Assembly: GCF_036898095.1 (NCBI RefSeq) | Contig: NC_090744.1 | Coordinates: 12,894,143-12,958,142, forward strand | From: Palaemon carinicauda | Lineage: Eukaryota > Arthropoda > Malacostraca > Decapoda > Palaemonidae | Length of the DNA: 64,000 bases | Reading direction: 5' to 3' | Part shown: positions 1-11,043 of the stretch, one piece after another | Numbering within the stretch: the stretch's first letter is position 1 | How the letters are laid out: each line of letters begins with the position of its first letter | Notes under the pieces: generated by a model | Databases searched by the model: none | What the model saw: the letters and a program-made list of their open reading frames with translations, nothing else | What the model was told of the DNA's origin: nothing | Program-made: the position numbers and the translations under genes

Positions 1-1060
1 TTGGAACTACTTCTTTCCTTGAAGAGACCGCCATTGACCATTGGCTGTGAGTGACTGACCGCTTTGCCTATCTCTTCCTCTCAAGCTTTTTTAAAAACAG
101 TTTCCTCGTCTGTAAGTGAGTTAGGGTCGGCGAATTACAGGTAATTATATTTGCCACGTAATTTTGTGGTATTTCGAAAATTAACATGAGTTAACTCGAG
201 AAGTACTTCAGGGAGTCAATATGGCTGACAGGTGACAGGTGTCAACAAGCCGGCTGTTGTTAAGCTGGTCGAACCGGTTATACCAATTATTTTACACCGG
301 TACTGTTGACCGTGCTATTTGACCGGCATTTCTTTGCATATGGATATTATGCCTAAGGTATGAATAGGCATTTGTACATTTCAGTTTTTGTAATGCAGAA
401 ATGTTTGGTTCCATAGGCTGTATGGGGTCAGGTGGCCTATAAGTGCCTTTATAGCCTTTTAATACTTGGGTATATAAGTAAATAACATAATTAAACGTAT
501 GAATTATGAGGATTCTACATATCTGGTTTGGGTCAGTGAAAATGTGTTGAAAATGAAAATTGGTATATAGGTTAGCAGACTTAGGCTAATCAGTAGAAAA
601 TGGGTTTATTCCGTTTTCTATGCTAAGGTAAAATTGATATTTTTCTTTAATTTTTTATGAATTGTCATTTAATTTATATGCAGAGAGATTCACCAGTCAA
701 AAAGATGATAGTTTAAGGCATTAGACCTAACCTGACTTAATTACCTTGTCTTCAATAGCTGTTTTGGGGGGTAGTTGACGTTTGTGTTTTAAGATGCAAT
801 ACACAGGTTTGTCCATTTTCTGTAAGTGGAATTAATTATAGGAGCTTCATGAAACGAAGAGATGGAATTATGGGTAAAGTTTTACAAGCTTACACGGTAT
901 CATTTCGAACCGAAAATGTTTTCCTGTAGCATAAAACGTTTCAATCGCAAACAAACTGAACAACCAGTTTGACGAACTTCAAGTAGCCGAACTGGGTGTT
1001 GTTGCGGTTGAAATGAAGGTGAAAATCGGTTAAATCACATTATTAGAGGAAAACAATGTG
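1..1060. other. unassigned AT-rich sequence
   Basis: No long ORF, known repeat or RNA gene was recognised. The first ~120 bases are richer in GC and end in a good U1-type donor context (GTAAGTGAG at 112-120). A non-coding 5' exon ending there is conceivable, but nothing else supports it. Confidence 0.3.
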
Positions 1061-1075
1061 TTAAAATGTTTGAAT

Positions 1076-1290
1076 ATAATGGCTCTTGTTTCGGCGCCAG
1101 AAGACATAAACATCAAGCTCGTAGGTACTGGGCAAGCGGTAATGTTGAGCTGCGCACGCTAACATTAGCAATTTTACGCTAAATATAATGGTTCTTGTTC
1201 CGCCACTGGCTCGCTTCGCTCGCAAGAAAACAAAACATCCAGCTCGTATGTACTGGCAAGCAGTAATGTTGAGCCGTGCATGCTGAAAAA
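1076..1290. repeat. two-copy tandem duplication, ~109 bp
   Basis: Two diverged direct copies begin at 1076 and 1185. Each starts ATAATGGYTCTTGTT, continues through a GTAYGTACTGG segment and ends near GTAATGTTGAGC. The reading frame spanning the pair is open on the minus strand, but this looks like a by-product of the duplication. I see no protein family in it. Confidence 0.6.
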
Positions 1291-1390
1291 ATAGTAAAAG
1301 TAACATATTTAAATGAAGTTAATGACTTTTATGACAGGGACGACAAAGCTTGTAGGTCATCAGGGTGTTGTGACTGTGATGACTTAACTT

Positions 1391-2390
1391 CTATGAGTGG
1401 GACGTGGTAAGTTGTTGGTTACTGGGGTCTTCTGACTGTGACGTCGGGCATTGTGGGTCGGTTTGGGGGTCCCCCTGGCTGTTGCTGTATCGGAGACTGG
1501 CAATAAGAAAAATGTGCATTAAAGTATGTTCTGGGTAGTAGTGGGTAAAGAAGAAACTGGAAAAATATTGCCTGAAATAATCAGTCTTCATTCCAGGTCT
1601 ATGGACCCACTCCTTCACTTTTCCGCAGAGCCATTCTATATTTTGGGTATGAAGGGTTGGGTCTTTGGGGTCAACGAAATGTTCCGAGTGGTTTACAGTT
1701 TTGTGCTGGTAACCAATTTCAGAAGGTGTGTTGTAGGCTGACCACGTATCGCTAATCATTAACGCTACGTGGCTTTATATATTGTTGAATTAGAGGAATT
1801 AGGGTTGCAGCAGCATGTTTAGTAGAGGGATTTTAAAAACCACATTTTACAGTCGCAAGAACATCACCTAACTGAATGTTTCCTACCTAACCTAACCAAC
1901 CGAATCTAAGGTTCTCCACCTAACCTAACCTAGGAGCCGTATCCTTAGACTGCCGTATTCTTATCTTACCTGTCCCAGCGTACTGCATTCACCCCTAAGA
2001 AATTTCTTACACACGTTCAATACCCCCAAAGATCTTTATGGCACTTGACGGTCTCCCATGGTTGTATTTTACTTTTCCAGAATGGGATTCGTCTATTTCA
2101 ACAACTATACCGTCACCACCAGTCGCCTCTTGATTATTGAAAAAGTATTCTGTAACCTGCGAACAGAAACTTGGCCAATCGACGCTGGTTTTAGAGGATA
2201 TATCGATACCCTCCGTGAGTTTATCATGATCCCAATGTTTATGTAAGGAATGGTTAACAAATGAAATTATCTTCCATGGGGCGAGGTGACTTTTCTAAAA
2301 ATGTACCCTTAGATGCCGTAACTGTATATCCACATCGCCGTTTCTTCTTTCTCTTAGCCATCTTAGTTTCACTATTGCAGTAATAGACGT
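1391..2390 (-). pseudogene. Merlin (IS1595/ISXO2-like) DNA transposase remnant
   Basis: Read on the minus strand, this is a broken DDE/DDN transposase of the Merlin superfamily (relatives of bacterial IS1016/IS1595). The N-terminal part (about 2390-2200) has an ASKGTFLEKS-like stretch typical of the region after the zinc ribbon. At about 2100-2000 comes VVEIDESHSGKVKYNHGR, then IFGGIERV, which carries the first catalytic Asp. After a degenerate gap with stops and frameshifts (about 2000-1760), the C-terminal 122 codons (1759-1391) contain ISDTWSAY (second Asp), GYQHKTVNHSEHFVDP and HTQNIEW (the Asn/Glu third position). The full-length family is roughly 250-300 residues, so most of the protein is represented but not in one frame. 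The element is dead. Terminal repeats were not identified. Confidence 0.85.
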
Positions 2391-2716
2391 GAATATCTTT
2401 CCCGTACGATAGCCACAAACGGCGCTTGGGACACTAAACGCTGGGGTATTACATTATGAGATTTAAGAAAGTTATCAACATTGTATGACGTATCAAAGAA
2501 TTCACCGTGAAATTTAGGAAATGCTTTTAAGTACGGAATACTGCAGCCGCTATAAGTTTCTATAACTTCCATCGTAGAATACGCTAAAAGACCTCGCTTG
2601 AACTAACAAAGGCTTGACTTGGTCAAAGGTTTCCACAGAAAAGGATATGGAGAGATCACTTGAAGAGATAAGGGAAGGGGGTTTGGAAATATTAACCCCC
2701 CTGTGCAAACTTCCCA
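2391..2716. other. unassigned flank of the Merlin remnant
   Basis: A minus-strand frame of 66 codons (2372-2572) runs into the Merlin N-terminal region and may include its degenerate zinc-ribbon end, but I cannot align it convincingly. Nothing else was recognised. Confidence 0.3.
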
Positions 2717-3006
2717 TACGTATGGGATCGTGATTGGTTAACGGATAAGCAATGTATGGGTTCGTGATTGGTTAACGGAAAAGCAATGTATGGGTTCGTG
2801 ACTGGTTAACGGAAAAGCAATGTATGGGTTCGTGATTGGTTAACGGAAAAGCAATGTATTGGTTCGTGATTGGTTAACGGAAAAGCAATGTATGGGTTTG
2901 TGATTGGTTAACGGAAAAGCTTTGTATGGGTTAACGGAAAAGCTTTGTATGGGTTCGTGATTGGTTAACGGAAAAGCAATGTATGGGTTCATGATTGGTT
3001 AAGGAA
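2717..3006. repeat. 34-bp minisatellite, ~8 copies
   Basis: Direct repeats with a period of exactly 34 bp; unit starts (TGATTGGTTAACGGAAAAGC) fall at 2731, 2765 and 2799, then onward. One copy near 2925-2945 is shortened (GTATGGGTTAACGGAAAAGC without the TTCGTGATTG part). Copies differ by single bases only, so the array is young or homogenised. Each unit carries GGTTAAC. Confidence 0.93.
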
Positions 3007-3365
3007 AAAACAACGTAGTCTAGAGAGTAAACAGGAATGAACTAGAATGGGAAACTTGTGAAGAGTAAGTATTTATGTGAAATTTGGGTATGACAAGGTA
3101 ATAACAAAATGTATAAAGGAATAATAGCAAGATAAAATGGAGTGTATAATGAATATTTAATGGGAATATAAAATGAGGTGATTTTATAAGAGAAAGAATA
3201 ATAAAACGTGTAATTCTTAGGTCAAATGTAAAATGTATATGTGGGTATTACATAAAAGGAATGGTGTATTTGTACTGGATCAAGTGAAATACTTGAATAA
3301 ACGGGGTGAGGTAGAATACTTGAATGTGGCAGGTAAAATGACGTAGTGGGAAAATTGGTAGGGGC
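3007..3365. other. unassigned AT-rich sequence
   Basis: AT-rich sequence between the minisatellite and the LINE 3' tail, with repeated AATG/AAAATG-like words but no clear unit, ORF or known repeat. Confidence 0.35.
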
Positions 3366-3387
3366 TATCATCATCATCATCATCATT

Positions 3388-4017
3388 TCAGCCTTCAAAA
3401 GTCCTTTGTTGGATGTAGGCCTTCCCCAGGTTCCTCCACAGACTTCTATCGCAAGCTATTCTGTGCCACTGTAGCTTATGTTGGTCTAAGTCATCTCGCC
3501 AGCGGGTTTTTTGTCTTCCTCGGTTTCTTGTGTATCCTTGGGGTGTCCAGAAGGTTGTTCGTGATGTCCATCGGTTGTCTGTCATCCTGGCAATGTGGCC
3601 TGCCCAGTTCCATTTGGGCTTGCTAATGGTTTCAAGGATATCCATTACTTTAGTTTTTTGACGTATTCATTTAGCTGTTTTTCTATCCTTCCATGTTAGA
3701 TTTAGCATAATTCTCTCATGTGCCCTCTGCATTGTTCGTAATTTAAGGGAAAGCTTTTTTGTTAGATTCCAAGTTTCTGCCCCATAGGTGACAGTGGGGA
3801 GGATACACTGATCATAGACTTTCCTTTTTAAGATGATAGGAATCTTCTTATTTTTTAACACTGTACTGGCTCTTCCAAACGCTTGCCAACCGAGGGTTAT
3901 TCTTCTTTTTATTTCGCTCTCTACAGGCGTCATGTAAAGAGATTCGTTGTCCATGGTAGATGTAGTTGTCCACTTCCTCAATTTGTTGGTTTTCAATTTC
4001 AAGTATGTCATCTGCAT
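3388..4017 (-). pseudogene. LINE C-terminal region
   Basis: Two stretches of one minus-strand frame (4017-3667 and 3645-3388), separated by a single stop, encode the region downstream of the reverse transcriptase. They contain ESEIKRRITLGWQAFGR, YDQCILPTVTYGAETW, and then WAGHIARMTDNRW and RQKTRWRDDL, ending AYIQQRTFEG. This tail is commonly annotated in arthropods as craniofacial-development-protein-2-like or endonuclease-reverse transcriptase. The terminal stop is immediately followed by the ATG-repeat tail. Confidence 0.85.
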
Positions 4018-5524
4018 TTTCAGTATATTTATTGCTCATGACTTTGGTCTTTTGGAAGTTCATGTGGAGGCCAATTGATTTGCTTGCTTCATTTAGCTCG
4101 GTGAGCATATGTTGAAGCTCTTCTTTGGTGTGAGCAATGATAATGATGTCATCAGCAAATCTTAGGTGACTTAGATATTCTCCATCTATTTTTATTCCTT
4201 TTTCTTGCCAGTTGAGTTGTTGGAAAGCTCTCTCCAGGCAGGCAGTAAACAGTTTGGGTGAGCTAGTGTCACCTTGTCAGACACCTCTCTTGAGTTGGAA
4301 TGGTTCAGAGTCCTTGTGGAGACGAATAAATGATGTTGCATGGTCATAGATGTGACAGAGTACATTAATGTAAACTGAGTCAACTCCCTGTTCTTCCAGC
4401 GCTGACATGACCACCTCAGTTTCATCCGAGTCAAATGCTTTGGTGTAATCTACAAGTGCTACTACTAGTGGTATCTTATATTCATTTGCTTTCTCAATGA
4501 TTTGGTTTACTGTTTGTAGATGGTCAATTGTGGAGTAGCCTCTTCTAAAGCCCGCTTGTTCCCTTGGCTGATTTTCATCAAGCTTTCCTACAATTCGGTT
4601 GGTGATCACTTTGGTGAAAATTTTATAAATAACATTAAGGAGGCTGATTAGCCGTTGGTTGTTAATGTCCCTGGGGTCGCCTTTTTTGTAGAGTAGAATG
4701 AGGATAGCTTTATTCCACTCTTCTGGCGTTTTGCTCTTCTTCAGACATTCATTGAATAGTCGTGCCAGTCTGACCTGGATTGGCTCATCAGCATCTGCTA
4801 TTAGGTCTAACGTGATGTTATCTGGTCCCGGTGCTTTCCCTTTCTTCATTTGCTTGACAGCTAGTCTCACCTCGCCTGCTGTGATCTCTGGAAAGTGATG
4901 AGATGGGTGTTGATTTGCTCTTTCACGAAGATGGTAACGAGGTCTTTCTGAGGAGTAAAGCTTTTGGTAGTACTCTCTTGCTCGCTTAGCTATTCCATCA
5001 CGGTTGGTTGTAAGGGATTCGTCTTCTTCTAGCACCCCAGTGAATTGCAGCTTCCCTTGGCCGAGTTTTCTTTTTGCTGTTTTAAACCCTCTGCCTTGTT
5101 TGATGACATCTTCAATTATTTTTGTCATCCTATTGCTTAGGTCTTCTCGTTGCTTTTCTGTATAGTTTTGTTTAGTTCTGCTGCTTCAATTTTCTCCCTC
5201 ACTGTTGATGGGGGCCTTGAGATTTCTCCGTTTTTTCATGAGGTTCTTTGTGTCTTCCGAGAATTTGCTGTTGTCAGAGGGTTTTGTGTCCTGGAACTTC
5301 TTTGCTACTTCTTTCAGGGGGATAATAATGTTATTATTCAAGTTTTCAAGATCAGTTTCATTACTGTATTGGTCTTCTAAATTTCCAAGAATCTCGTAGC
5401 GCTTTTTTAACTCTATCTGAAATGTAGATTTGAGAGCTTCAGGTACTTTGATATGTTCTGGTCTTAAGAAGAATAGTTTTTGCCTTTCTTGTTTGGTGTT
5501 GATTTGGACTTTGCATCTTACCAT
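3848..5524 (-). pseudogene. LINE reverse transcriptase domain with in-frame stops
   Basis: One minus-strand frame from 5524 to about 3848 holds the linker and reverse transcriptase. It is broken by a stop near 5186 and by a stop at 4277, where an expected GVRQGD reads GV-stop-QGD (a CGA to TGA type change). Visible motifs are KGKAPGPDNI, ILLYKKGDPRDINNQRLISLL, EQAGFRRGYSTIDHL, VDYTKAFDS (motif A) and LRFADDIII (the catalytic FADD, about 4165-4140), followed by GLHMNFQKTKVMS. A frame change near 3950 shifts the C-terminus to another frame. The catalytic Asp residues are retained. Confidence 0.9.
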
Positions 5525-6220
5525 CCTGTGATCACTGCCTACATTGACTTGGTTCAGGACATCAACATTTTTAACTATGTTTGTCTACCAGTATGTAGTC
5601 TATTTCATTACGTGTTTCATGGTTTGGGCTTCGCCATGTCCATCTCTTGTTTTCACTCATTTGAAAGAATGTGTTCATGATCTTGAAGTTATGTGCTACA
5701 GCAAAATTTATCAAGTCGTCTCCCATTTCATTTCTCTCCCCATATCCAAATTTGCCAATGCAATCCTCATTCCTTTTTCCAATTTTAGCATTGAAATCCC
5801 CCATTATGATGTTGTAATGGGCTTTGTTGTTATTTAGAGTGGTATATAGGTCATCATAAAAGTTATCCAGTTCCTCTTGGGATGACAATGATGTGGGATC
5901 ATATACCTGTATGATAGTTAGTCTGTACCGCTTTGAAATTCTAAGAGTGGCACTAGCAACTCTGTCTGATGTGGCTGTGAACTTCTCAATGTTGCTGTGT
6001 AAGGTTTGCTTATGAGAAATCCAACACCATTTTGCTTGCTTTCCTTGCCACAGTTGTGAAGCAAGTGTCCGCTTTTAAGCATTTGGATTTTCTCACCTGG
6101 TCTTCTCATCTCGGAGATTCCGATAATATCCCAATTGATGTTCATAATCTCGGTTTCCAGGCTACTCAGGTGTATCACTTCAGAGAGGGTTCTTACATTG
6201 TACGTAGCAATGTTAAGCAC
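5525..6220 (-). pseudogene. LINE endonuclease domain (EEP family), frameshifted
   Basis: This domain nicks target DNA to prime reverse transcription. The N-terminal part (6220-5918) reads LNIATYNVRTL, then WDIIGISEMRRPGE (catalytic Glu region) and GVGFLI. After a frame change near 5900 the second part (5888-5571) reads IIMGDFNAKIG (the Asp/Asn pair), TWRSPNHETRNEIDYILV, and stops. A further frame change near 5570 leads to NVGSDHRMVR (the conserved SDH), which continues into the linker. All main catalytic motifs are visible but lie in three frames. The start is taken at the Met of MLNIATYN. Confidence 0.85.
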
Positions 6221-6626
6221 TGTTTTAGGGTTGGATAGTCACTTTTACAGCACACAGTCCCTATCCAAATCAGACTGTGTGGTTGGGCCTTGATTTAAAT
6301 CCGCTGACCCAACAGGAACGGCCGAATTTTGTCTGTGGTTGTAACTCATTTGGGGAGATTGTGGGTCATACCCTGCCGCGCTGGCCCATGGCGAGTTGGC
6401 AGGGGAAGAAATAGCGAGAAGTAAAGTTTGATAAGGGATTGGACAGTAAATATAGAGGGATGAAAGAATTGAGGGGCCAGCATGAGAGAAAAGAATTGAC
6501 TCCGGGGTTATAAGAGAAGAAATAACCGTATTGGTGGAGGCGGAGTCTATGCGTAGAAGATCGAAAACTGCTATGTACAAATGAACGAACGCGACCGACT
6601 ACACCCGACCCGTAGAATGTCGACAA

Positions 6627-7127
6627 ATAAATGAAAAATATACCGTTAGTATAGGATATACTGTAGATAATTAGTGTATTTTTTCATCGGTTTACTATAC
6701 ATTCAAGAAGGTAATGTATAGAGAAGAAAAGGCTTGTTTTACGTTTATATACCGTTTACCCAGTATGTTTTCTCAACCCAAAACCCCGAGTTCCCACTAG
6801 GGGTCCCCCATTATCGGCGGATATAGATATATATATATATATATATATTTCTGAAACTATTCATTTCCAAGAGGAACGAGTGTCAATTTTTAAAGAGAAC
6901 ATACCTTTTTCTATAGAAAAAAAGTTTTCCCCCTAGGTTACGGTAACCTGAAATAAACTATAATAAAACCAATTTATGAACTGAAATCGGTTAGTGTAGG
7001 TGGTATAGTAACAGAAGATTTGTCAGCTACAATACGTGGCCGCTTGGCTAACGTGTGGAGTGTGGCGCTTATCATTTGCCAGTACAGATGGGCAAGGAGA
7101 TGGTAGATACCGAGTGAGGGGAGCCAG
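6627..7127. other. non-coding stretch with AT microsatellite and a repeat fragment
   Basis: Contains a fragment (6767-6815; CCCACTAGGGGTCCCCCA) of the dispersed repeat better preserved at 8325 and 8782, and an (AT)n tract at about 6821-6849. No ORF or other recognised element. Confidence 0.5.
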
Positions 7128-7443
7128 GTTTAAAGGTCCCTCATGAATGGCGGAGGCAGGGGACGGTGGCATTGCCCGAGAGACTGACTTACGCAGGTTT
7201 TAAAGGTCGCTCATGTATGGCCGAGGCAGGGGACGGGGGCATTGCCCTAGAGACTTACTATACCAGGGAGGGCCAGGCAATGGATGTTGATGCCTCAGCA
7301 GGTGGACCTGTGGGCTCCCCCAACTATGCTCACAAGGATGGTAAGGTTGCAGCTACTGAAGGAACTAGCGAGTTTGAGCGGGACTTGAACTCCAGTCTAG
7401 CGATCACCAGTCAATGACGTTACCAAATAGGTCACCACAACCC
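7128..7443 (-). mobile_element. tRNA-derived SINE, copy 1
   Basis: Read on the minus strand, the element begins at 7443 with a tRNA-like head. An A-box-like GACCTATTTGGTAACG lies at about 7434-7416, and a B-box-like GGAGTTCAAGTCCC at 7393-7380 (Pol III consensus GGTTCGANTCC). It then runs CCATCCTTGTGAGC and a conserved body to a 3' end at TTTAAACC (7128). Three other copies occur here (19376, 20731, 58437). The 3' part contains an internal duplication of ~70 bp (both halves carry AGGCAGGGGACGG). The open plus-strand frame through 7166-7417 is a shadow of the SINE, not a gene. Confidence 0.85.
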
Positions 7444-7630
7444 TGAAAAAAAAAGCAAAGAAATGTTTCGATAAGTGTCAAGTGGGTGTACCACTATAAA
7501 CATGTTTTTAAATGTGGGAGATGATGGATACGGTTAGGAAGGATTCCCATTTTCTGTGAGCTGGTCTGGTGGCCGAACAATTTGCACTTACAAATTTTGA
7601 TTTATTTATAATACTTACTAGCAAAATGGC

Positions 7631-8006
7631 TAGTTTGGTATTTTTACCCCGCCAACGAAGTTGGACGGAGGTTACGTCTTGCAGTCTTACCCCCTTTTGT
7701 GCGTTTGTTTGTGAACAGCTTCCTGGCCACAAGGTTAATCGTGTAGTTATGAAACCTGCAGGGATCAACTGTTATGTAGAAAGCCAGAAATGATTAAATT
7801 CTGGTAGAATGTCCAATTTACGTAATTAGCTGTAAGTTTGGTTATCAGTGTCACAGAGGCTTCAAACTTGGTTCATAAAAAGTGTATGAAAATCCACACG
7901 AATTAATACATGTTAAGGTCAAAGGTCTAGGTCAAGATGGAGCAAGAGGTCGAGATATGAGCTTCCGCAGCGGAGGTCTGCACCTTACTAAGTGCCCTTC
8001 TGGTTA
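7631..8006. repeat. dispersed repeat, CCGCCAACGAAGTTGG type
   Basis: Starts near TTACCCCGCCAACGAAGTTGG and ends near CGGAGGTCTGCACCTTACTAAGTGCCC. Its body has GTTTGTGAACAGCTTCCTGG and repeated AAGGTCAAAGGTCTAGGTC words. I recognise this as a recurrent invertebrate interspersed repeat, but I do not know its class. Only one copy lies in this window, so identification rests on memory. Confidence 0.45.
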
Positions 8007-8324
8007 TCATTATTATTAGCCAAGCTAGACCCCTATTTCTGTTTATTGGGGACTGAGGTACAATAACTTGCATATCATTCGATTAATATAAGAAGTCCAT
8101 TTCTAAATATAATTTCATTGTTTAATTTTTGGGAGACTGGTTAGGAGTTACTGGGTATGCATAATTTTGCAAGCGCAGCATGTCAAGGTTTATCAAAAAC
8201 CAATAGAAGGATTGTAAGTGAACCAGATAATAATGTTCTAATTTCCAGCCACTTGCGTAAACCAACTGATTATCTTGTTTATTATGCATATATGACTATT
8301 ATTGCTGCAAATCACTCGTTTTGG

Positions 8325-8700
8325 AAATTTCTCACACCCAGAAACCCTGGTTTCCCCACTGGGGTCCCCCATAATGCTTATAATAGAGGGGTGTGCCCCA
8401 ATCACGGTTGGAAATGCAAAAGAAAAAAAAGAATGAAGCGAGGGGAAAAAGTATATAGTTTGGTATTTAGCTAGAAATTAAAGTGTCCTATATTTACCCA
8501 GATTTTTTTCTCTTATAGGTTGTATTTGAATGAAGTATTGTATGTGTTTCTCCTTACTGTTTGAGATTTTCTCCCCAGAGCAAATTTATTCAGTACCAAA
8601 CATTGTGGGAGTAGCCTTGCCATTCACATTTAGTTCTGGTTTCATAGTAAGGACACAGCAAATAATAGACTTTGTTATTCTGATGTTCTAATCAATACAG
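8325..8700. repeat. duplicated block, copy 1
   Basis: Begins TTTCTCACACCCAG, then CCACTGGGGTCCCCCA and GTGTGCCCCAATCA, continues through TATTTACCCAGATTTTTTTC, and ends with an AGTACCAAACATT...GATGTTCTA segment. The same order recurs at 8782-9420 with base changes and small indels. A third, partial copy of the first part is at 6767. There is no coding content. Confidence 0.7.
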
Positions 8701-8781
8701 GTACTTTAATATCACAAAACAAAAAAAAATAAGAATTGTTTAATAACTGTTATAGTTTTCAGGTTTTTGGTACATGGTACA

Positions 8782-9420
8782 TTTCTCACACCCAAGAACC
8801 TCTGGTTTCCCACTGGGGTCCCCCACAAAGCTCGTAATCGGTTGGTGTGCCCCAATCATAATTGGAAACGCAAAAGAGAAAAAAAGGAAGTGTGGAAAAA
8901 ATTATGGTATGGTATTTGACTAGAAATTAGTGTCGTGTATTTACCCAGATTTTTTTCTCTTACAGGGTGCTCAGTATTTGGATAAAGTATTATATAATTT
9001 TTTTTTATTAAATGAGACTTTTCTTGAAATTACTCTGAAGTAAATATAGCCATCGGTATTAAATCGGGGCATAAGGATCAATTTTTAGAGCAGTTGTAGA
9101 TTGTCTGATACGGGTCGACAAAGATATCCGTTTTATATTGAAGATATGGCCTAACCTAACCCCCCCCCCCCTTTTTTTTACACTTTGAAATGCATAACTT
9201 AGTGTTTAGAAACTCTAACCTTTAATCAAAGGTTTTGTTTGGTACTTGTTCGTGAGTGTGTGTGATTTTTCATTGCTCCAATAATAATTGGGTCTCAGAA
9301 GTTTTTTTTCAGTACCAAACATTCTGGTAGTAGCCTTGTCATTCACATTTAATTCTAGTTTAATATTGGTGAAACAGCAATTAATAGACACTGTCATTAC
9401 AATGTTCTAGCCAATGTAAA
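8782..9420. repeat. duplicated block, copy 2
   Basis: Diverged copy of 8325-8700 in the same orientation. It is expanded by unrelated sequence at about 8990-9300 between the TTTACCCAGATTTTTTTC part and the AGTACCAAACATTCTGG part (9310-9420). It includes a C homopolymer (9160-9171) running into T. Confidence 0.65.
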
Positions 9421-9676
9421 TACTAAAAAGGATTTAAGAATCTCTTTATAACAAATGTTGATTAAATGTTTGTCTCATTACTTGGAAGGTACAGTAAACT
9501 ATTGCCAAGACTTAATTGCACTTTGTTGGGCCCGTCGTTGACATTCAAGCGAATAAATCATAGTTGTTCTGTAACTGGAATACAAACCATGCTCTTAATA
9601 GGGGTTATACTTTCGGTGGAGCTGAAATGACGAGCCATAAAAATCTAGCGAGGGTTAACTACCCGCACCGCTAGTT

Positions 9677-9822
9677 GGGGGGGGGGGGGGGGGTAGCTTG
9701 CTACCACTCCCGTTCACACACCTGTGATTTAGTCACTTTACTTTTGGCTTGGATCGAGAGTGGTTGTTTCCTCTCTCCCTCCTTGCCTATTCTGAACTGC
9801 CATTAATTCTTGTTTTTTAACT

Positions 9823-9853
<31 letters not shown>
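9677..9853. repeat. G and T homopolymers in the first array copy
   Basis: A run of 17 G at 9677-9693 replaces the GTGGGGGTAGGGGTGGGG of the other units, and a run of 29 T lies at 9825-9853. Both are specific to the most diverged, left-most array copy and could also be assembly-sensitive. Confidence 0.8.
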
Positions 9854-9857
<4 letters not shown>

Positions 9858-10793
9858 GTGTATATATATGAACATTCTTAAAGTTTGTGTATATTTGTGT
9901 AAGAAATGTGATAAGTTTCCTTTTCAGAGTGTGTGATACGTATACGACAACGACACGTGTACATTAGCAAGGCCAGCACAGTTCCACTTCGTGGGGAAGA
10001 ACCTCTCCCTCTTTGGTCCATCGGTCTTCCTGTCGGCATATAACCGTTAACTCGGCCGCCGCAGGGGAATCGTCATCGCCTGGACGCTTTTCATTCATCT
10101 ATTGCCTTTTCCTTTTTCTTACGGGAAACATGGATTTCTGTGCGAAGGGAATGTGGCTCTCAGAGATTTGACTACGGTCTTTCTCTTCTCGAGGTCGTTC
10201 ACCTTTACAACAACATCGTACTATTTGGGGGAAGTTTTCGGTCGCGACTTAAACTGTGACCTGTGTTTGCGACATCCAATAGGCCTAAGCTTATAATATT
10301 TGTCTGTAGTATTTGTGTTTTTTTTCAGGAAACCTTAGAATTAATAAATTTGTTACATTTTATTTCAGAACTTTGTTTTAATCCGGAAAAAACTTATTAT
10401 CGGCTGATTAGCACTCTGACTTTAGGCAAGGTTGCCACCTCGCAGTTAAAGTCTAATGGCTAATCTACATGAATAACTCCAGGTCAGTATTAGTTAGGGA
10501 ATAATACAAATTGTATCTGAATTTGTCATTTTCAGTGACGTGGTTTGTTTTTAGCAGTAGATTTTTTTTCTATTACGTGTTTTATGAAAATAACTGTAGT
10601 TGTCCCGATGCAAGATACAAACTAGCAGGGGTGTGTTTACCCACTGCCTCTGCCAGCACTAGTGAATAACCGTCTTTTTATTTCTGCTGGGTAAAGTGTA
10701 GACGTGTCTCACTCTCCCGTTAGCCTAAACTGGCTGGAACTAATTTCTTTTCTCTTTTTCTGTTTGAGGTGTGACTACCTGTGAGGTCTAACC

Positions 10794-11043
10794 ATGCCAC
10801 TTTGTCCAGGCCGTGAAGGGCGCCATTGCAGCACCTTCATGTCCTTGGAGGAGACATCCTCACAGTCTCTGCCGTTCGTGCCGAGGTCACTCGTGTTCGA
10901 AGGAATCTCCTCGTGTGTATCGTGAGTGGTCGCCCTCCCAATGGGTGAGGTCTGGTAGGCGAAAGAAGTTTAAAATGGATTCTCCACCTTCGAGGTCAGG
11001 ATGTGTAGGTATATGCAGTACCTTGTGTTCCAATGCATTGTAA
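10794..11043 (+). pseudogene. gag-like ORF1 start of DIRS-like element, array copy 1
   Basis: The ATG at 10794 opens MPLCPGREGRHCSTFMS. In this frame it ends after ~43 codons, but the +1 frame (10813 on) continues with HPHSLCRSCRGHSCSKES, REWSPSQW and RSGRRKKFK. Together they match the layout of the N-terminus of DIRS-type ORF1 proteins: CPG at the start, a DPHxLCxxCRGxxC cysteine motif, a short W..W segment, then a basic stretch. A frameshift between TFMS and HPHSL therefore breaks it. The same break is present in all four array copies, so a dead copy was amplified. Confidence 0.6.

Larger units (their letters stand above)
3366..6626 (-). mobile_element. RTE-type non-LTR retrotransposon (nearly full length, inactive)
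   Basis: A minus-strand LINE with, in order, an apurinic-like endonuclease, a linker, reverse transcriptase and a C-terminal region. The stop codon at 3388-3390 is followed directly by an (ATG)n tail at 3366-3386, a compact 3' end characteristic of the RTE clade. The coding span is ~2.85 kb, close to a complete RTE ORF. About 380 bp upstream (6245-6626) look like the 5' leader, with open but unrecognised frames. Stops and frameshifts interrupt the ORF in several places, so it cannot be autonomous. Clade assignment rests on the tail and the style of the C-terminus and is less certain than the LINE call. Confidence 0.85.

Noticed and set aside
1876..1931. CCTAACCTAACC words as an interstitial arthropod telomere (TTAGG) tract
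   Set aside because: Only two or three adjacent units, interrupted and degenerate. A similar short run at 9148-9160 merges into poly(C). Not enough for a telomeric repeat call.
7166..7417. 83-codon plus-strand ORF as a gene
   Set aside because: It is the antisense of a tRNA-derived SINE whose A and B boxes lie on the minus strand.
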